64,000 nucleotides of DNA from positions 26,374,758 through 26,438,757 of the forward strand of contig NC_058162.1 in the NCBI RefSeq assembly GCF_020080835.1. The letters run 5' to 3'. A program made the position numbers and the translations under genes. The notes under the pieces are model-generated. The model saw only the letters and a list, made by a program, of their open reading frames with translations, made no database searches and was not told the DNA's origin. This stretch comes from Cotesia glomerata. Lineage: Eukaryota > Arthropoda > Insecta > Hymenoptera > Braconidae. How positions within the stretch are numbered: the stretch's first letter is position 1; each line of letters opens with the position of its first letter. Of the stretch, positions 47,470 to 60,954 are shown piece after piece.

Positions 47470-49665
47470 CTACACGGAAAAAATAAAATTCGTTCTGGGA
47501 ACTAAATTGTAGAGTTACCATGATTATATGCAGTTTACTGTTTGTTATAGAGTTACAGTAACAAAATTTTATCTAGTTTTGATAACTAAATGTTGTTGAG
47601 CTCTCAGAGCTCAACGGGATTGTTCCGAGAGACAAACGGTACAGTTGGGAGGGCTTTACGTTGCGCAGGAGTGGAGTGCGCTGACATATTTCATAACCTT
47701 CGAAAATGACCTACATAATTATTTTGTTACTCATCCATATTATTGAAAATATATGAGGACAATTAAGTTTCCAGTTTATTTATTTGAGGAAATAGGTATT
47801 TTTTTTGTCAAATTGAATTTCGTTAGAACGGTTTTGTATTTATGGTTTTTCAAGGTTCATTTGCAGTGACTGTTAATTTAATGTATTAGTATAATATATT
47901 GTGATATATATTGTGATTGTGATAATTTTTATTTGTAATATAAGTTCTATTATAATACTATTCTTATTTGTCATATACAATTATTATTGGCAATATAAAT
48001 TCGTTCTGCTGGATTTATTTATTAAATTATCAATATTAAATCGTTATAGATTTGTTAAAATTTGTTATAGTCTTAGAACTATCCTTTAGAGTTGTGAGAG
48101 GTAAATAACGTTGAGCTCTCAGAGCTCAACGACATAGAGTTATCGGAGCCAAACGATATTGTTACCATAAGAAAACGTTAACCTACATGGAAAAAAAATT
48201 TCGTTTTGGGAATTAAATTGTAGAGTTACCATAACTATAAACAGCTTACTGTTTGTTATAGGGTTACAGTAACAAAATTTTATTTAGTTCTGATAACTAA
48301 ATGTTGTTGAGCTCTCAGAGCTCAACGGGATTGTTCCGAGAGACAAACGGTACAGTTGGGAGGGCTTTACGTTGCGCAGGAGTGGAGTGCGCTGACATAT
48401 TTCATAACCTTCGAAAATGACCTACATAATTATTTTGTTACTCATCCATATTATTGAAAATATATGAGGACAATTAAGTTTCCAGTTTATTTATTTAAGG
48501 AAATAGGTATTTTTTTTTGTCAAATTGAATTTCGTTAGAACGGTTTTGTATTTATGGTTTTTCAAGGTTTATTTGCAGTGACTGTTAATTTAATTTATTA
48601 GTATAATATATTGTGATATATATTGGGATTGTGATAATTTTTATTTGTAATATAAGTTCTATTATTATTTTATTTCTATTATAATACTATTCTTATTTGT
48701 CATATACAATTATTATTGGCAATATAAATTCGTTCTGCTGGATTTATTTATTAAATTATCAATATTAAATCGTTATAGATTTGTTGAAATTTGTTATAGT
48801 CTTAGAACTATCCTTTAGAGTTGTGAGAGGTAAATAACGTTGAGCTCTCAGAGCTCAACGACATAGAGTTATCGGAGCCAAACGATATTGTTACCATAAG
48901 AAAACGTTAACCTACATGGAAAAAAAATTTCGTTTTGGGAATTAAATTGTAGAGTTACCATAACTATAAACAGCTTACTGTTTGTTATAGGGTTACAGTA
49001 ACAAAATTTTATTTAGTTCTGATAACTAAATGTTGTTGAGCTCTCAGAGCTCAACGGGATTGTTCCGAGAGACAAACGGTACAGTTGGGAGGGCTTTACG
49101 TTGCGCAGTAGTGGAGTGCGCTGACATATTTCATAACCTTCGAAAATGACCTACATAATTATTTTGTTACTCATCCATATTATTGAAAATATATGAGGAC
49201 AATTAAGTTTCCAGTTTATTTATTTAAGGAAATAGGTATTTTTTTTTGTCAAATTGAATTTCGTTAGAACGGTTTTGTATTTATGGTTTTTAAGGTTTAT
49301 TTGCAGTGACTGTTAATTTAATTTATTAGTATAATATATTGTGATATATATTGTGATTGTGATAATTTTTATTTGTAATATAAGTACTATTATTATTTGA
49401 TTTCTATTATAATACTATTCTTATTTGTCATATACAATTATTATTGGCAATATAAATTCGTTCTGCTGGATTTATTTATTAAATTATCAATATTAAATCG
49501 TTATAGATTTGTTAAAATTTGTTATAATCTCAGATCGATCCTGTAGAGTTGTGAGAGGTAAATAACGTTGAACTCTCAGAGCTCAACGATATAGAGTTAT
49601 AAGAGCCAAACAGTATTGTTACCATAAGAAAGCGTTAACCTACTGGAACTTTTTACAACTAACTA
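47470..49665 (+). mobile_element. R8 element: three direct ~715-730-bp units with paired palindromes
   Basis: It begins CTACACGGAAAAAATAAAAT. Three units (about 47474-48185, 48186-48912, 48913-49640) are nearly identical. Each contains the inverted repeat GTTGAGCTCT/C/AGAGCTCAAC twice, about 515 bp apart (first at 47595-47615; altered in the last unit), and a block with GGGAGGGCTTTACGTTGCGC. Comparison with 55055-56569 shows that the right terminus continues as CTGGAACTTTTTACAACTAA but is then lost here. It has no protein frame (47901-48089 is AT-rich chance). Confidence 0.85.
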
Positions 49666-50850
49666 TCTGTGTGCTCACTGTGCTTCTACCAATCGATACT
49701 TCCGTGTCACGATACCTTGTGGAATATTAATGGGAAAAATTGAATGATAGAAAAAAGACTAGATTATTCATACGGTAAATTACTAGTTGACAGGTTGGTC
49801 TTTTATTACAGAGTAACAAGAATGCAACTATCATTTTTTCATCGCATGTTTTTTGGATCAGGCTTGAAGAGAGTTTTAGCTCAAGTACATTCACTGAACA
49901 TTGAAAATGTTCCCCTTGTAATTTTCTCTTCGTTACACGCTAACATTATTTTTCCTCGTCTCTTATAATCTACTTGTGCTCTTTTATCAGTATAGAGCCT
50001 ATCTCTGTCTAGATGTTGGTAGGGGAAAAAGATAAGAAAGCTAAATAAAAATATGAAAGACTAAAAAAGGTATTAGCTTGGACTGGGTGTTTTCTTTTCC
50101 CATTACCGAATGCAAATCGAGGCCTAATTTTAATTTTAGGTGTATTAAAAACACCGGATCACCTCACCGGGCGTCTCCAGCTGACGGAATTCAACAGGGA
50201 AGCAATGGAGATTCTATTCTTGGTTCAAGGTGGTTCGAGTTTAAGGAATTGAATAGAAACGGCGTTATAAGAAGGAGAACAAAGATAAGAAGAGATGGAG
50301 ACGGTAAAATTGTTGAGGATGGGATTAGGAAAAGCGATTTACTACGGCTGTGTGGAAGATGCAGTATAAAGCTAAGAAACGCACGAAAACCAAAGCCACG
50401 AAATTAGAATACAAACCCCGAAGAACCCATATGCCGAGAGATGAGATGAAGGCGTCTAATTTACATACGGCTGAACGTCGATTCCCGTGTAACGCAGTCC
50501 TCCCGGTTGCTGATGCTATAAGAGGGTAAACGAGTCGGAGCTGTCTGAGAATTCGTTCTCCTTGAAAATACTGTAATTGCTTCTCATCTCAATTTTCTTA
50601 TTCATCTGCCGAATAATATTTTCAATGACAGCATCCATTTTACCGAGAAGACCAAGAAAAATTATCAATCTCTGAAATTGGGAAGGGAAGTCTTATGCAG
50701 ATGAATTTTAAATTTGAATTTTATTATACAATTAATTCATTGCTGTTCCAGGTGTCTGTCAACTGAGATCTTGATAATCTGTGGAAAAATTTGTGATGAG
50801 GCTAATTTTCATATTTGTGTTAAAGCTTGTTAGATTGCAACTGCTAGCAA
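49666..50850. other. No gene recognised
   Basis: The plus-strand frame 50078-50407 (109 codons) is rich in R and K and has no family motif. It is not flanked by convincing splice or promoter sites. The rest is single-copy DNA. Confidence 0.4.
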
Positions 50851-51480
50851 AAAAAAATTAATAATAATTAAACAATACAATATTAAGCTGCAATTTTCAA
50901 TACGGAACTCCTTATTAGTCTAACGAAGAGATTAAAAAATAAATTGAGTTGAAAAATTGATTTTTTCAAAAGTTATCATGCTTGTCCCTCCATAAAAAAT
51001 TGAAAATCTATACTAAGCTATTAAAACCACTTTTTTGTGTTAAAATAGCAATTAATCTATTAAAAAAATAATTTTGATGAGTTAATTACAAGAAATTTTA
51101 TTTACAATTATTCTTTAAAGCTCGTTTAAATTTTCGCGCGGAATTTTTTCATACGAATTAAACGCCCTCTTTCGTTCCGATTGTGAATCATAAAAAAGAA
51201 CCAATGAAAGATTGTATCGGCGGTCAGCCAGTTAAACAATTGAGTATAGTATCAGCTGTCTTCAAGCTGTGTTTACAAATAAATTTTTCTATATGATTGC
51301 TCAAAGGACAGAAAATTTCTCCAACTGCCAGCCGAAAAAAATTTATTATAATTAAACAAAACAATATTAAGCTGCAATTTCCAATACGGAACTTCCTTTT
51401 AGTCTGATAAAGAGATTAAAAAATAAATTGAGTTAAAAAATTGATTTTTTCAAAAGTTATCGTGTTTGTTCCTTCATGAA
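50851..51480. repeat. R10 element, second copy
   Basis: The first direct repeat begins ACAATATTAAGCTGCAATTT (50877). The middle with GTATCAGCTGTCTTCAAGCT is at about 51248. The second direct repeat starts at about 51362 and breaks off earlier than at 19660. Orientation is the same as at 18981-19690. The conserved order in both loci shows that this is a mobile unit, not a local tandem. Confidence 0.7.
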
Positions 51481-52470
51481 ATTTACCAAAAAGTAAAATA
51501 CTGCACTTTGCAGTAATTAACGAATAGTAGCAAAGCTTGCTTATTGACGGACGACATGTTGGACCAGTAGCAAGTCACAAAGAAGCCCAGCATCAGCTCC
51601 CGAGAAAGTTTCTTCAGCTTTGCTCCTAGATTAAGTAACAGAAGCAGGTGGTGAAAAGGAGGGAGAAAATAGTGCGGTGAAGCCCGTTTACTGGGAAAAC
51701 TTTGTTCCAGCCCTGGGGATAGGGCTGCTGGGCAGTAGCTAACTCGATGAAAGCCCAGTCAGCTCCGCTGAGAAAGACTGCGATTGAGTCTCTAGGACTT
51801 GGAGCTTTTACTTGAACGTCAACTCCTTTCATTTATGGTCTAGCAGTGGGCATTCGCTAGGATAATTATGCTCTAGCTTTTGTCCAGCCAAGCTTTGTCT
51901 CGACTTCATTAAGGTTAATGCCTTCCTTGGCATAAAATATACCCTCCATCAATGTTGTATTAACAATTAAAACTTCTGAGCACACACACTTACTCGAGAG
52001 TATTGACATAAATAAATGGCTTGAAAATTTTCCCGGTACATGACACTGGCAAGGAAAAGTAAGACAGTGGCTGAGGCTGAGTAATAAGGACAAGGGGGTT
52101 GCAAAATAAAAAAACTCTATGGGGGAGTTGGATTATTAACTGGATAGAAGTAAGTCTAGAGATATGCTTTGGATCGGGAGGTCCCAGCTGATGCCACAGC
52201 ACCGCAAGCTCGTAAAATAATCTTAAGCGATAACCCGAGACGCGGAGCGACCGATTAAGCAATACAAAAAATATTCGCTTTTATTTTATCATTTTTGCTG
52301 GGACTCAGAAGAAATAGTCTTTAAAGTTAAATTTATGGAAAGTATTTATCTTTAAAAGTGTAATTATTAAAAAAATTTCAAGCACAAGCACATCTGATGT
52401 GTCAAAAAAATTTCATTTCGTTTATCGTATAAAATTAATTGAAAAGAACTGAAAATTTCGAGAGATACTT
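51481..52470. other. No gene recognised
   Basis: GC-moderate single-copy stretch with 68-90-codon minus-strand frames (51626-51832, 51866-52093, 51990-52262) that overlap one another and carry no motif. Confidence 0.4.
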
Positions 52471-52755
52471 TTATTGGAAGATATAACGTCCGAAGCAACT
52501 CTTTGGTAGAGAGAAACTTTTGCAACTCTGCGCCACCTATCAGAATTTTTTGGTACTAAAAAATAAAAGTCTTACTCAAGGGACCTAGACTCATTGCACC
52601 TCTACAAAAAAAATATGTGATGCAGATACATCCTGAAATATTTTTAAGATAAATTTTTCTTGAATTGGAAGATATAACGTCGAAAGCAACTCTTTGATAG
52701 CGAGAAACTTTTGCAACTCTGCGCCACCTATCGGAATCTTTTGGTACTAAAAAAA
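52471..52755 (+). repeat. Two-copy direct repeat, ~90-bp unit
   Basis: TTGGAAGATATAACGTCCGA at about 52476 and TTGGAAGATATAACGTCGAA at about 52666 each lead into GCAACTCTTTG, GCGCCACCTATC and TTTTGGTACTAAAAAA. The period is about 190 bp. Confidence 0.8.
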
Positions 52756-54030
52756 TATAAATAGATTCGCTCACTTGGTTATATTCTGGGATATATCCAC
52801 ATTATATATGTTTCATATTTTTTTTTTTTTCGTGAGGGAAGCCTTCTAACGCACCACGTTACCCTCAATGGGTCAAGGTCAGTGAACACACGTGAAAATA
52901 ATGTTCTAAATGGTTTGATGTGTTCTTAAATGATTTTTTGATAAGTTTTGATCATACCTGATATGAAAATTGGCCATAGAAAATTTTTAGATGGACATTT
53001 CTGATGCTGCAGAAAAACGTTTTAATTCATAGCTTATTGAAAATAAATGTATACTTTAGAACAAATTTAGGATTGCTTGATAAAATAAAAGTTGTTATGG
53101 AATTTCTGATAAGTCTTGAATGATTTTATTGAGAATCAAATAGACAAAAGTTTACAAAAGTGATACATACTAATAGTCAATACTTTTGGTGATAAGTTCT
53201 GAGTTAATTCGCTTATCTAAACTCAGGTAAACACTCCCCATTTGAAAGACGTTCTGTACCATCGAGACATTTATTGTTCATAAGCATACCGTGGTTATTA
53301 GGTTGACTTTTACTGTCATTGTCAAAACCTGTAGCTGATTTCAATTTTGGAGTCGCCTCTAAATCGATGAATCAAGTAGTTAAAAAATAAACTGAACTGT
53401 TTAAAAGTGTCGCCGGATTTCGGTATATTATAATTTAAGTACTCGTAAATTCACGGGTCTTCAGGTCGTCAATTTTAGAGCTAACATTTGAAGATGCCTT
53501 TCCAAACCCAATGATAAAAAATGTCAAAATTAATGCAGAATAAGTAATGATCATGCCCGTTGAATGCATGTTGAGTTTTGATGTTACGACTGGAAAAATA
53601 GTGAGAAATTATACAATTATCTTAAAATATTCTATTTTTAGATTAGATTTTTTACTTACATCAGGTAGCTTTTTCTTTCTTATTAAAAATAAGCATTTTA
53701 TCAAATTTTATGTCGTATGTATTGTCAAGACCAATTTGGTAACAACAATTCGATTGAGACTTTGCTTACGAACTAAATTGAACACGATGGTTTACTTTAT
53801 GTCTAATGAATACGATTAGATATCCCCACTCAACTTCTATCAAAGCGACCATAATTGTAACATCAATTAAATACTTAAGTTTTACTGATACTTACTTCCG
53901 ATCTTATCAAAAAATGTCTCAGGTAAAGTGTTATCATGTGGGCATTCTTCGCTATATATCAATGACTTTTTACAAACGTTGGATCATTTTTTAACAAATC
54001 TAAACTTAAAAAAAAATATTCCTTTTTGTG
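52756..54030. other. No gene recognised
   Basis: AT-rich single-copy DNA. The 90-codon frame at 53547-53819 and a 62-codon frame overlapping its end lack motifs or splice structure. Confidence 0.4.
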
Positions 54031-54164
54031 CACGAAAAAAACAAGATGACACTGGATATCATCCCAGAATATACTGAGTGAAATTTCAGATAGTAGCTAG
54101 TATAATCCAGATATCACGCAGTATAATTTGGGATGATATTCAGTATCATCTTATTTTTTCTGTG
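54031..54164. mobile_element. Small 134-bp inverted-repeat element
   Basis: The left arm runs CACGAAAAAAACAAGATGAC and on to GGATATCATCCCA. The right arm is its inverted form, TGGGATGATATTCAGTATCA and on to TTTTTTCTGTG. The arms are about 35 bp with a few mismatches, so the whole element could fold into one hairpin. Ends resemble R17 (CACAGAAAAA). Confidence 0.8.
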
Positions 54165-55054
54165 TATATTACAATAAAATTAAAGAAAAAAATGTAATCA
54201 AAACCTTGGACTTGATATTGACGATAATAAAAACATAGAGTATTTGATCGGTTCCAAATTGTCGTGGGTGGATACGTTATAGTCGTGGCGTTTAAGTAAC
54301 GATCGCATGCCGACTAGAGAATTATCGTCGAGTGGATATAGGATTACAAGTCTACGGGGTAGCTCCTATTCGTGTGATCCCTTACCCTCCAATATAAAGA
54401 CATAAATAGACTACGAGGTGCGATGCCATATTCAATAAAATAAAGACAAAATTCTAAAAAAAAAAAAAAAAAAAACAGCCTCTTAATTCCGAGTTTCGAT
54501 TTGATAATCCGTCCACAAAACCAAACTATAAGCTCAAGTGATAACTTATTCATGTCTCTTTGTACAGATGTATGAAAACATAAGCAGTTAAAAGTATAAC
54601 CCTTTTATTGGTTTTAAAAATAAATTTAATAATAGTTTTATTGTTGCAGAACTTTTTCAATGCAATTACAATTATCGGAGCAGTTTAAAAAATTTTTTTT
54701 TATTTAAAGAAACACTTTTTGTTTTGCTTAATCCTTTCTTCGTCAAATTGAGTTTATTTATAAAACTATAGTGAATTTAAATAAAAATAACAAGAGAAAG
54801 TAAAAACTATTGATCAAGTGAGAAAAGACATCCCTCGTGTGGATGACAGACAAGTAAAGAGGGAGTGGTAACCCTCGATAATGGGCAAACCTCGTGAATT
54901 ATCAATAAGACTCGATGATAGAGAGTTTGTCTTTTCCCGGCGGGCTTGCTCAATTCTTGGACATTATAAACATATAAATAATTCCCGAATTTTTTACGAG
55001 ACTTAAAATTCACTTGTTAAAATTAAATCTACTGTTTGCGTTCTCGGAAAGGTA
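54165..55054. other. No gene recognised
   Basis: Single-copy DNA with a poly(A) run of about 18 bases at 54457 and short minus-strand frames without motifs. Confidence 0.4.
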
Positions 55055-56569
55055 CATGGGGAAAAAAATTTAGCTACGGGAACTCTATAGTAGACAGTTA
55101 GTTGTAAAAAGTTCCAGTAGGTTAACGCTTTCTTATGGTAACAATACCGTTTGGCTTCTATAACTCTATATCGTTGAGCTCTCAGAGCTCAACGTTATTT
55201 ACCTCTCATAACTCTACAGGATCATTCTGAGATTATAACAAATTTTAACAAATCTATAACGATTTAATATTGATAATTTAATAAATAAATCCAGCAGAAC
55301 GAATTTATATTGCCAATAATAATTGTATATGACAAATAAGAATAGTGTTATGATAGAAATAAAATAATAATAGAACTTATATTACAAATAAAAATTATCA
55401 CAATCACAATACATATCACAATATATTATACTAATTAATTAAATTAACAGTCACTGCAAATGAACCTTGAAAAACCATAAATACAAAACCGTTCTAACGA
55501 AATTCAATTTGACAAAAAAAAAATACCTATTTCCTTAAATAAATAAACTGGAAACCTAATTGTCTTCATATATTTTTAATAATATGGATGAGTAACAAAA
55601 TAATTATGCTCGTCATTTTCGAAGGTTATGAAATATGTCAGCGCACTCGACTACTGCGCAACGTAAAGCCCTCCCAACTGTACCGTTTGCCTCTCGGAAC
55701 AATCCCGTTGAGCTCTGAAGGCTCAACAACATTTAGTTATCAGAACTAAATAAAATTTTGTTACTGTAACTCTATAACAAACAGTAAACTGTGTATAGTT
55801 ATGGTAACTTTACAATTTAGTTCCCCAAAACGAAATTTTTTTTCCATTTAGGTTAACGTTTTCTTATGGTAACAATACCGTTTAGCTTCAATGACTCTAT
55901 GTCGTTGAGCTCTGATAGCTCAACGTTATTTACCTCTCACAACTCTACAGGATCGTTCTAAGACTATAACAAATTTTAACAAATCTATAACGATTTAATA
56001 TTGATAATTTAATAAATAAATCTAGCAGAATGAATTTATATTGCCAATAATAATTGTATATGACAAATAAGAATAGTATTATAATATAAATAAAATAATA
56101 ATAGAACTTATATTACAAATAAAAATGATCACAATCACAATATATTATACTAATAAATTAAATTAACAGTCACTGCAAATGAACCTTGAAAAACCATAAA
56201 TACAAAACCGTTCTAACGAAATTCAATTTGACAAAAAAAAATACCTATTCCCTTAAATAAATAAACTGGAAACTTAATTCTCCTCATATATTTTTAATAA
56301 TATGGATGAGTAACAAAATAATTATGTAGGTCATTTTCGAAGGTTATGAAATATATCAGCGCACTCGACTACTGCGCAACGTAAAGCCCTCCCAACTGTA
56401 CCGTTTGTCTCTCGGAACAATCCCGTTGAGCTCTGAGAGCTCAACAACATTTAGTTATCAGAACTAAATAAAATTTTGTTACTGCAACTCTATAACAAAC
56501 AGTAAACTATGTATAGTTATAGTAACTCTACAATTTTGTTACCAGAACGAAATTTTTTTTTCCGTGTAG
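55055..56569 (-). mobile_element. R8 element, two-unit copy in inverse orientation with both ends
   Basis: This is the reverse complement of the 47.5 kb element, with two units (break at about 55850). It ends at 56569 in TTTTTTCCGTGTAG and starts near 55055 with ATGGGGAAAAAAATTTAGCT, which pairs with that end as a terminal inverted repeat. Here the palindromes have begun to decay (GTTGAGCTCTGAAGGCTCAA near 55710). Confidence 0.8.
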
Positions 56570-58234
56570 GAAAAGATCTCTTCGTTGTATTGGTTTTTAC
56601 AATATTGAGACGAGCAATAATGCTGAGGTATTACGTCTTAGAGCAAAGATTCTCTTCCATATTTTGTAATTCTTTGGAGGGTGTAGTGAGGCAAGACTTA
56701 GTAGAGCGAAAGGAGATTCCACTAAGCTTTCAGATTTTACCCTCTTAGCAGACCAAGGATTATAGAACGCAAATACGGCCCTTGATTAACGTCCTATACA
56801 CTAAATGTACTTCTATTCACTCAGATTTATTGTTATTATTATTATTTAAATTAAATTTTTGCTTTAATATTTATGTGATTAATAATTATTGAACTTTAGT
56901 GATAAAGTTAAAAGTTATTAATCATTAATGTTTAAATATTTAAATTCAATCAGTAATTAAAGTGTCAGATTTCATTACATGATTACTTGATGACCTTTAT
57001 TATTGAAATTGATAAAATTCAGACGGTGACATTTTTACTCTTATCAAAAATTAACAATCTTAATTTCATAATCAAGTTTTTTTTTTTAACTCTTAACAAT
57101 TTTTTTACTGTCAATTCATTTTATTAATCACTCATTCAAGTATTTTGTCAGTATCAGTAATTCGAGGCCGATACATTTTTCTGGAATTTTTTTTTTATAT
57201 TAATCAGGACAGTCTATAAATTTCTTATTTCCTCGCCGCCAAAGTACCATAAATAACTTGGATGTAATAAATGGTGATGGAACACTCGGCAAAATGTAAA
57301 AAGTCAGCCCTCAGATTAATTTCGGCAGAGCACTGTCCCTGCAATTGCTTACAATCGGTATTTTTAATAATTTAAAAGTAACAAGTCCAGAGGACTGACT
57401 TCAGAAAACGCCGCTAATTTAATACTAAACACTAAAATCAAGTGATTTAAAAGATACACTGGTTGGGTTATTTCTTCTGGCAATACCATCAAAAAAATAC
57501 TCTAGAATTAATGCCGAATTTAAAATAATTGTTAATAAATAAATAAAATATTTGAAGCCAGACAACAGAGATTTTTAGTGTTTGCACCGCCCACTTTTCC
57601 TCCCTGCACCATCGCCAAACACTTAATAAAAAAGGTCAGACGTCTAACAGCCAATATTTTTCGATAACTTTCCAGTGATTACTTATATCAAACAGATTAT
57701 TAATTTATCAACAATTAAAATATCAGAGATTATTATTATTTAACACTTTATCAAGAGACTCACGCCCGGAGTTGTGTTTGCTTTTAATTTTAAAAAATTT
57801 GTATCAATTCATTTAAAATTGCAATTACTCAACAATTGGTAGATTATCTTGGGTTACAACATTAAAAGTAATAATATAAATCTTTTTACTTAAAAATAAA
57901 TTCATATTATTTATTAACGTGTGTAAGTAATGTAGAAAGTTTGTCTGACAATATAAAGCCAATATTCACCTTTAGTTTGCAATTTTAATTATTTATTTTC
58001 GACAAATATGTCAACTGAGCGAATTATTTGCATAATTAAAGCCCAATTAAGAAAAGCCTATACCTTGTCTATAGGAAATGATTCTCAGCGCAATTAACGG
58101 CTGGTTGAGTGAACTTTAAGAATAAACACTGTTGAGTTAAAAAATTCCGAGTAAAAAGGCTGGAGAAAGATAATTAATCAATTAAGAGAGAGCTCTCGTG
58201 GTTCCAGCGATGAAGAAATTCGAGAGAAATGATA
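56570..58234. other. AT-rich single-copy stretch, no gene recognised
   Basis: A 79-codon frame at 56509-56748 starts inside R8 and runs out of it without motif. The rest has no notable frame, repeat or RNA-like structure. Confidence 0.4.
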
Positions 58235-59341
58235 CCCCGAGAAAAAATATTTATATATAATTATATATATTTATATATAAATTGGTTATATATGATTATA
58301 TATGAAAAATGGCCAAATATAATCATATATAATTATATATAACAATATTTAATTATATATTTATTACATCTGATTAATTATTGGGTTAATTTTATGGATA
58401 TAGTATTTAATATGATCCTACGCAATTCTCTGTAACCAATTATAATGCAAAAAAAAAAATCTAGTTATAATTTTACGGCTATAACACCAACGGTCACCCA
58501 TCCAACTATTAACCCTGCTCAATGCTGCTTAACTTTAGTGATCTCCGTGCGTCTTGAAGTTTCTGTCTGCTGTGCTGCTGTCTTAGATGACAATGATTCT
58601 ATGATCTACATAATGTATCATATGAGTTTATCATAAATAAAATATAAAAATTGATTATATAATATATTTGGATAGTCATAATTCATAATTTATTTATTTG
58701 ACCGAATCTCATTATAATATAACACTTATTTAAATAATAAAATAAATAATGATTTTACTATTAGGTAGTAGCGGAGCAGACCAAAACATCTCATAGGAAA
58801 TGTAACAAATTTTGTATTTCAGAATTATTTAAACGTAATTATGATCATCATTTTACACTTTTCGTGATTACCAAAAAAAAATTTTTTTTCAAAGAAAAAA
58901 TTTTTATATATGTTAATTATATATAAGCATATATAATTATATATACTTATATATAATTATATATGGGATTATATATAATCTTGGATGGCTGTATATTGCT
59001 CCATATATAGTCATTTATAATTATATATGATTATATATGACCTCATATACAATTCCATTTATAATCATGTATGATTATATATAATTATATATACTTATAT
59101 ATAATTGTATATGGAACTATATATAATCCTGAATGGCTGTATATTGCTCCATATATAGTCATATATAATTATATATAATCTTATATACAATTCCATATAT
59201 AATCATGTATGATTATATATAATTATATATGATTATATATAATTGTATATAATTATATATGTGATTCCATATATAATCATATATAGTCATATATGATTAT
59301 ATACAATTATATATGATTATATAGAAACATTTTTTCTCGGG
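58235..59341. mobile_element. R5 inverted-repeat element, long copy
   Basis: The ends CCCCGAGAAAAAATATTTAT and, inverted, AACATTTTTTCTCGGG bound ~1.1 kb made largely of ATATATAATTATATAT palindromic strings. The segment 58375-58445 is the reverse complement of part of the 26785-27132 copy. One internal unit (GGCTGTATATTGCTCCATAT) is duplicated at about 58986 and 59133. The frame at 58445-58636 is unsupported. Confidence 0.75.
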
Positions 59342-59342
59342 A

Positions 59343-60039
59343 CACTGAGAGACAATTTTATTTAATAGTAATAAAAAAGTTTATTTGGACTTGAAAAAAA
59401 AAAACTTAGTTAATATTAATAAAATTATATTTCATATAAATAAAATTTTATTAGTATTTAATAAAATTTTCTTAAATACTAATATGTGTTTATTAAAATA
59501 ACCACAAGCGTCGCTTTCGTTTGCTGTCATTAATACGCGTAATTTGTATTTGTTCCAAAAGTTTGACGGTAAGCAAATAATCTCAAAAAAAAAATTAATA
59601 TTGATCAATTTAATTTATTAAGTTATATAAACATATAAAAGTTAAATGTGCTTAATTACAATACATAATTTATGTTTTATAACATAACATAAATTTGTAT
59701 CAATTATAATATAGTCAATTATATTTTCACAGTAATATCTTTTAATAAATAATATTAAGATTTTTCAACGAGACATCCTAACCTAACCTATTTGTTTACT
59801 CCCGACTTTTATGTTGTCTTTCTGACAGACATCTTTTACATACTAAGAAAAATTTATTAGTATTTAATAAAATTTTATTAGTATTTAATAAAACATATAT
59901 TAGTATTTAAAAAAATATTTATTAGTATTTAAGGAAATTTTATTAATATTTAATAAATTTTTTTTGGGATTAGCCAAATAAACGTTTTATTAAATAGTAA
60001 TAAAATTTTATTACTATTAAATAAAATTGTCTCTCAGTG
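59343..60039. mobile_element. R4 inverted-repeat element, complete copy
   Basis: The termini CACTGAGAGACAATTTTATT and AATAAAATTGTCTCTCAGTG are perfect inverted repeats extending about 34 bp. Subterminal repeats of ATTAGTATTTAATAAAATTT and a core with GCTTTCGTTTGCTGTCATTA match 38432-39889 in reverse. About 697 bp, non-coding. It lies two bases from the end of R5. Confidence 0.9.
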
Positions 60040-60760
60040 TGAAGGCTAAAAACTAGTAACTGCAGAGCATCAATTCTGGCTGCACACGATCGCATATCGC
60101 GAAGACATAACAATCAGGAATATGATAACACGCGAGAGATCCTTATAACGTTATAACTTACAACTCCTCTCCATCTCGTGGGTATCAAGGATATGATACG
60201 CCTAGTGTTGGAGAAAGAGAAAGAGAGGAAAAGGCTCGGCAATCACTGAGACGTAGACGCTGCCAGGATGAAAGATGATGAGTGAAGGAGCTGGCCGGGG
60301 GGAAGCTTGTGGGTGGGCACTGAGTAAGGAGAGGGCCGCTTAATTAGAGCCAGACTTCCGTAGGATGCTTGAGGCTTCCCTGTACTCAAGTTCTCTTCCT
60401 GCAGTTTATCCACCTAAAGTGGCTATCTTCAAGCAACCCTTGAAATTATATCGAATTTCTAGATACCGTGAATCCTTTCACATCCATCATATTATACTGT
60501 CATGTAGGTTTTGTTGTTAATTATTTATTATTATTAGATTTTTGTATGCATTTCAGCAAAGTTTGTTAATTAAAAGGAGCTTGGGATTTCTATGGTTTAT
60601 TTTTTATCAAAAAATCAACTGTATTGCTGACTTACGAAGTAAAAAAAAACAAGAATTTATCAGGCTTTATTATTCTTACTATAGTAATGACGTAACGAGG
60701 CTAAAATGGTGTTTTTTTAAAACTTATATGCTTAATATCACGGGAACCTTGTAAAAAAGC
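60040..60760. other. No gene recognised
   Basis: GC-moderate to 60430, AT-rich after. The 70-codon frame 60542-60754 has no motif. Confidence 0.4.
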
Positions 60761-60764
60761 TTAG

Positions 60765-60900
60765 AAAGTCCAAATTACACGCCTCGTAACGCAGATTCAA
60801 TTTTTAATAAAAAATTGTAGTGCTGATTCATAAAAAGGAAAAAAAAATTATCTTTGATAATTGATAAGAAAAAAGGAAAGAAAGAAAAAATGTTTGCGTC
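60765..60900 (+). repeat. Dispersed repeat, second of a pair
   Basis: This matches 22478-22625 from AAATTACACGCCTCGTAACG onward, with substitutions and small gaps. Same orientation. Confidence 0.55.
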
Positions 60901-60954
60901 GTTAGAACTCGTGTTATAAGAATAATGAGCAACCTTGCAGTCTATGTGACTTGT

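Noticed and set aside
47901..48089. 62-codon frame inside R8
   Set aside because: The frame is not kept in the other R8 units; isoleucine/tyrosine content follows AT composition.
50078..50407. 109-codon plus-strand open frame rich in arginine and lysine
   Set aside because: No motif, no flanking exon signals. Likely chance in GC-moderate DNA.
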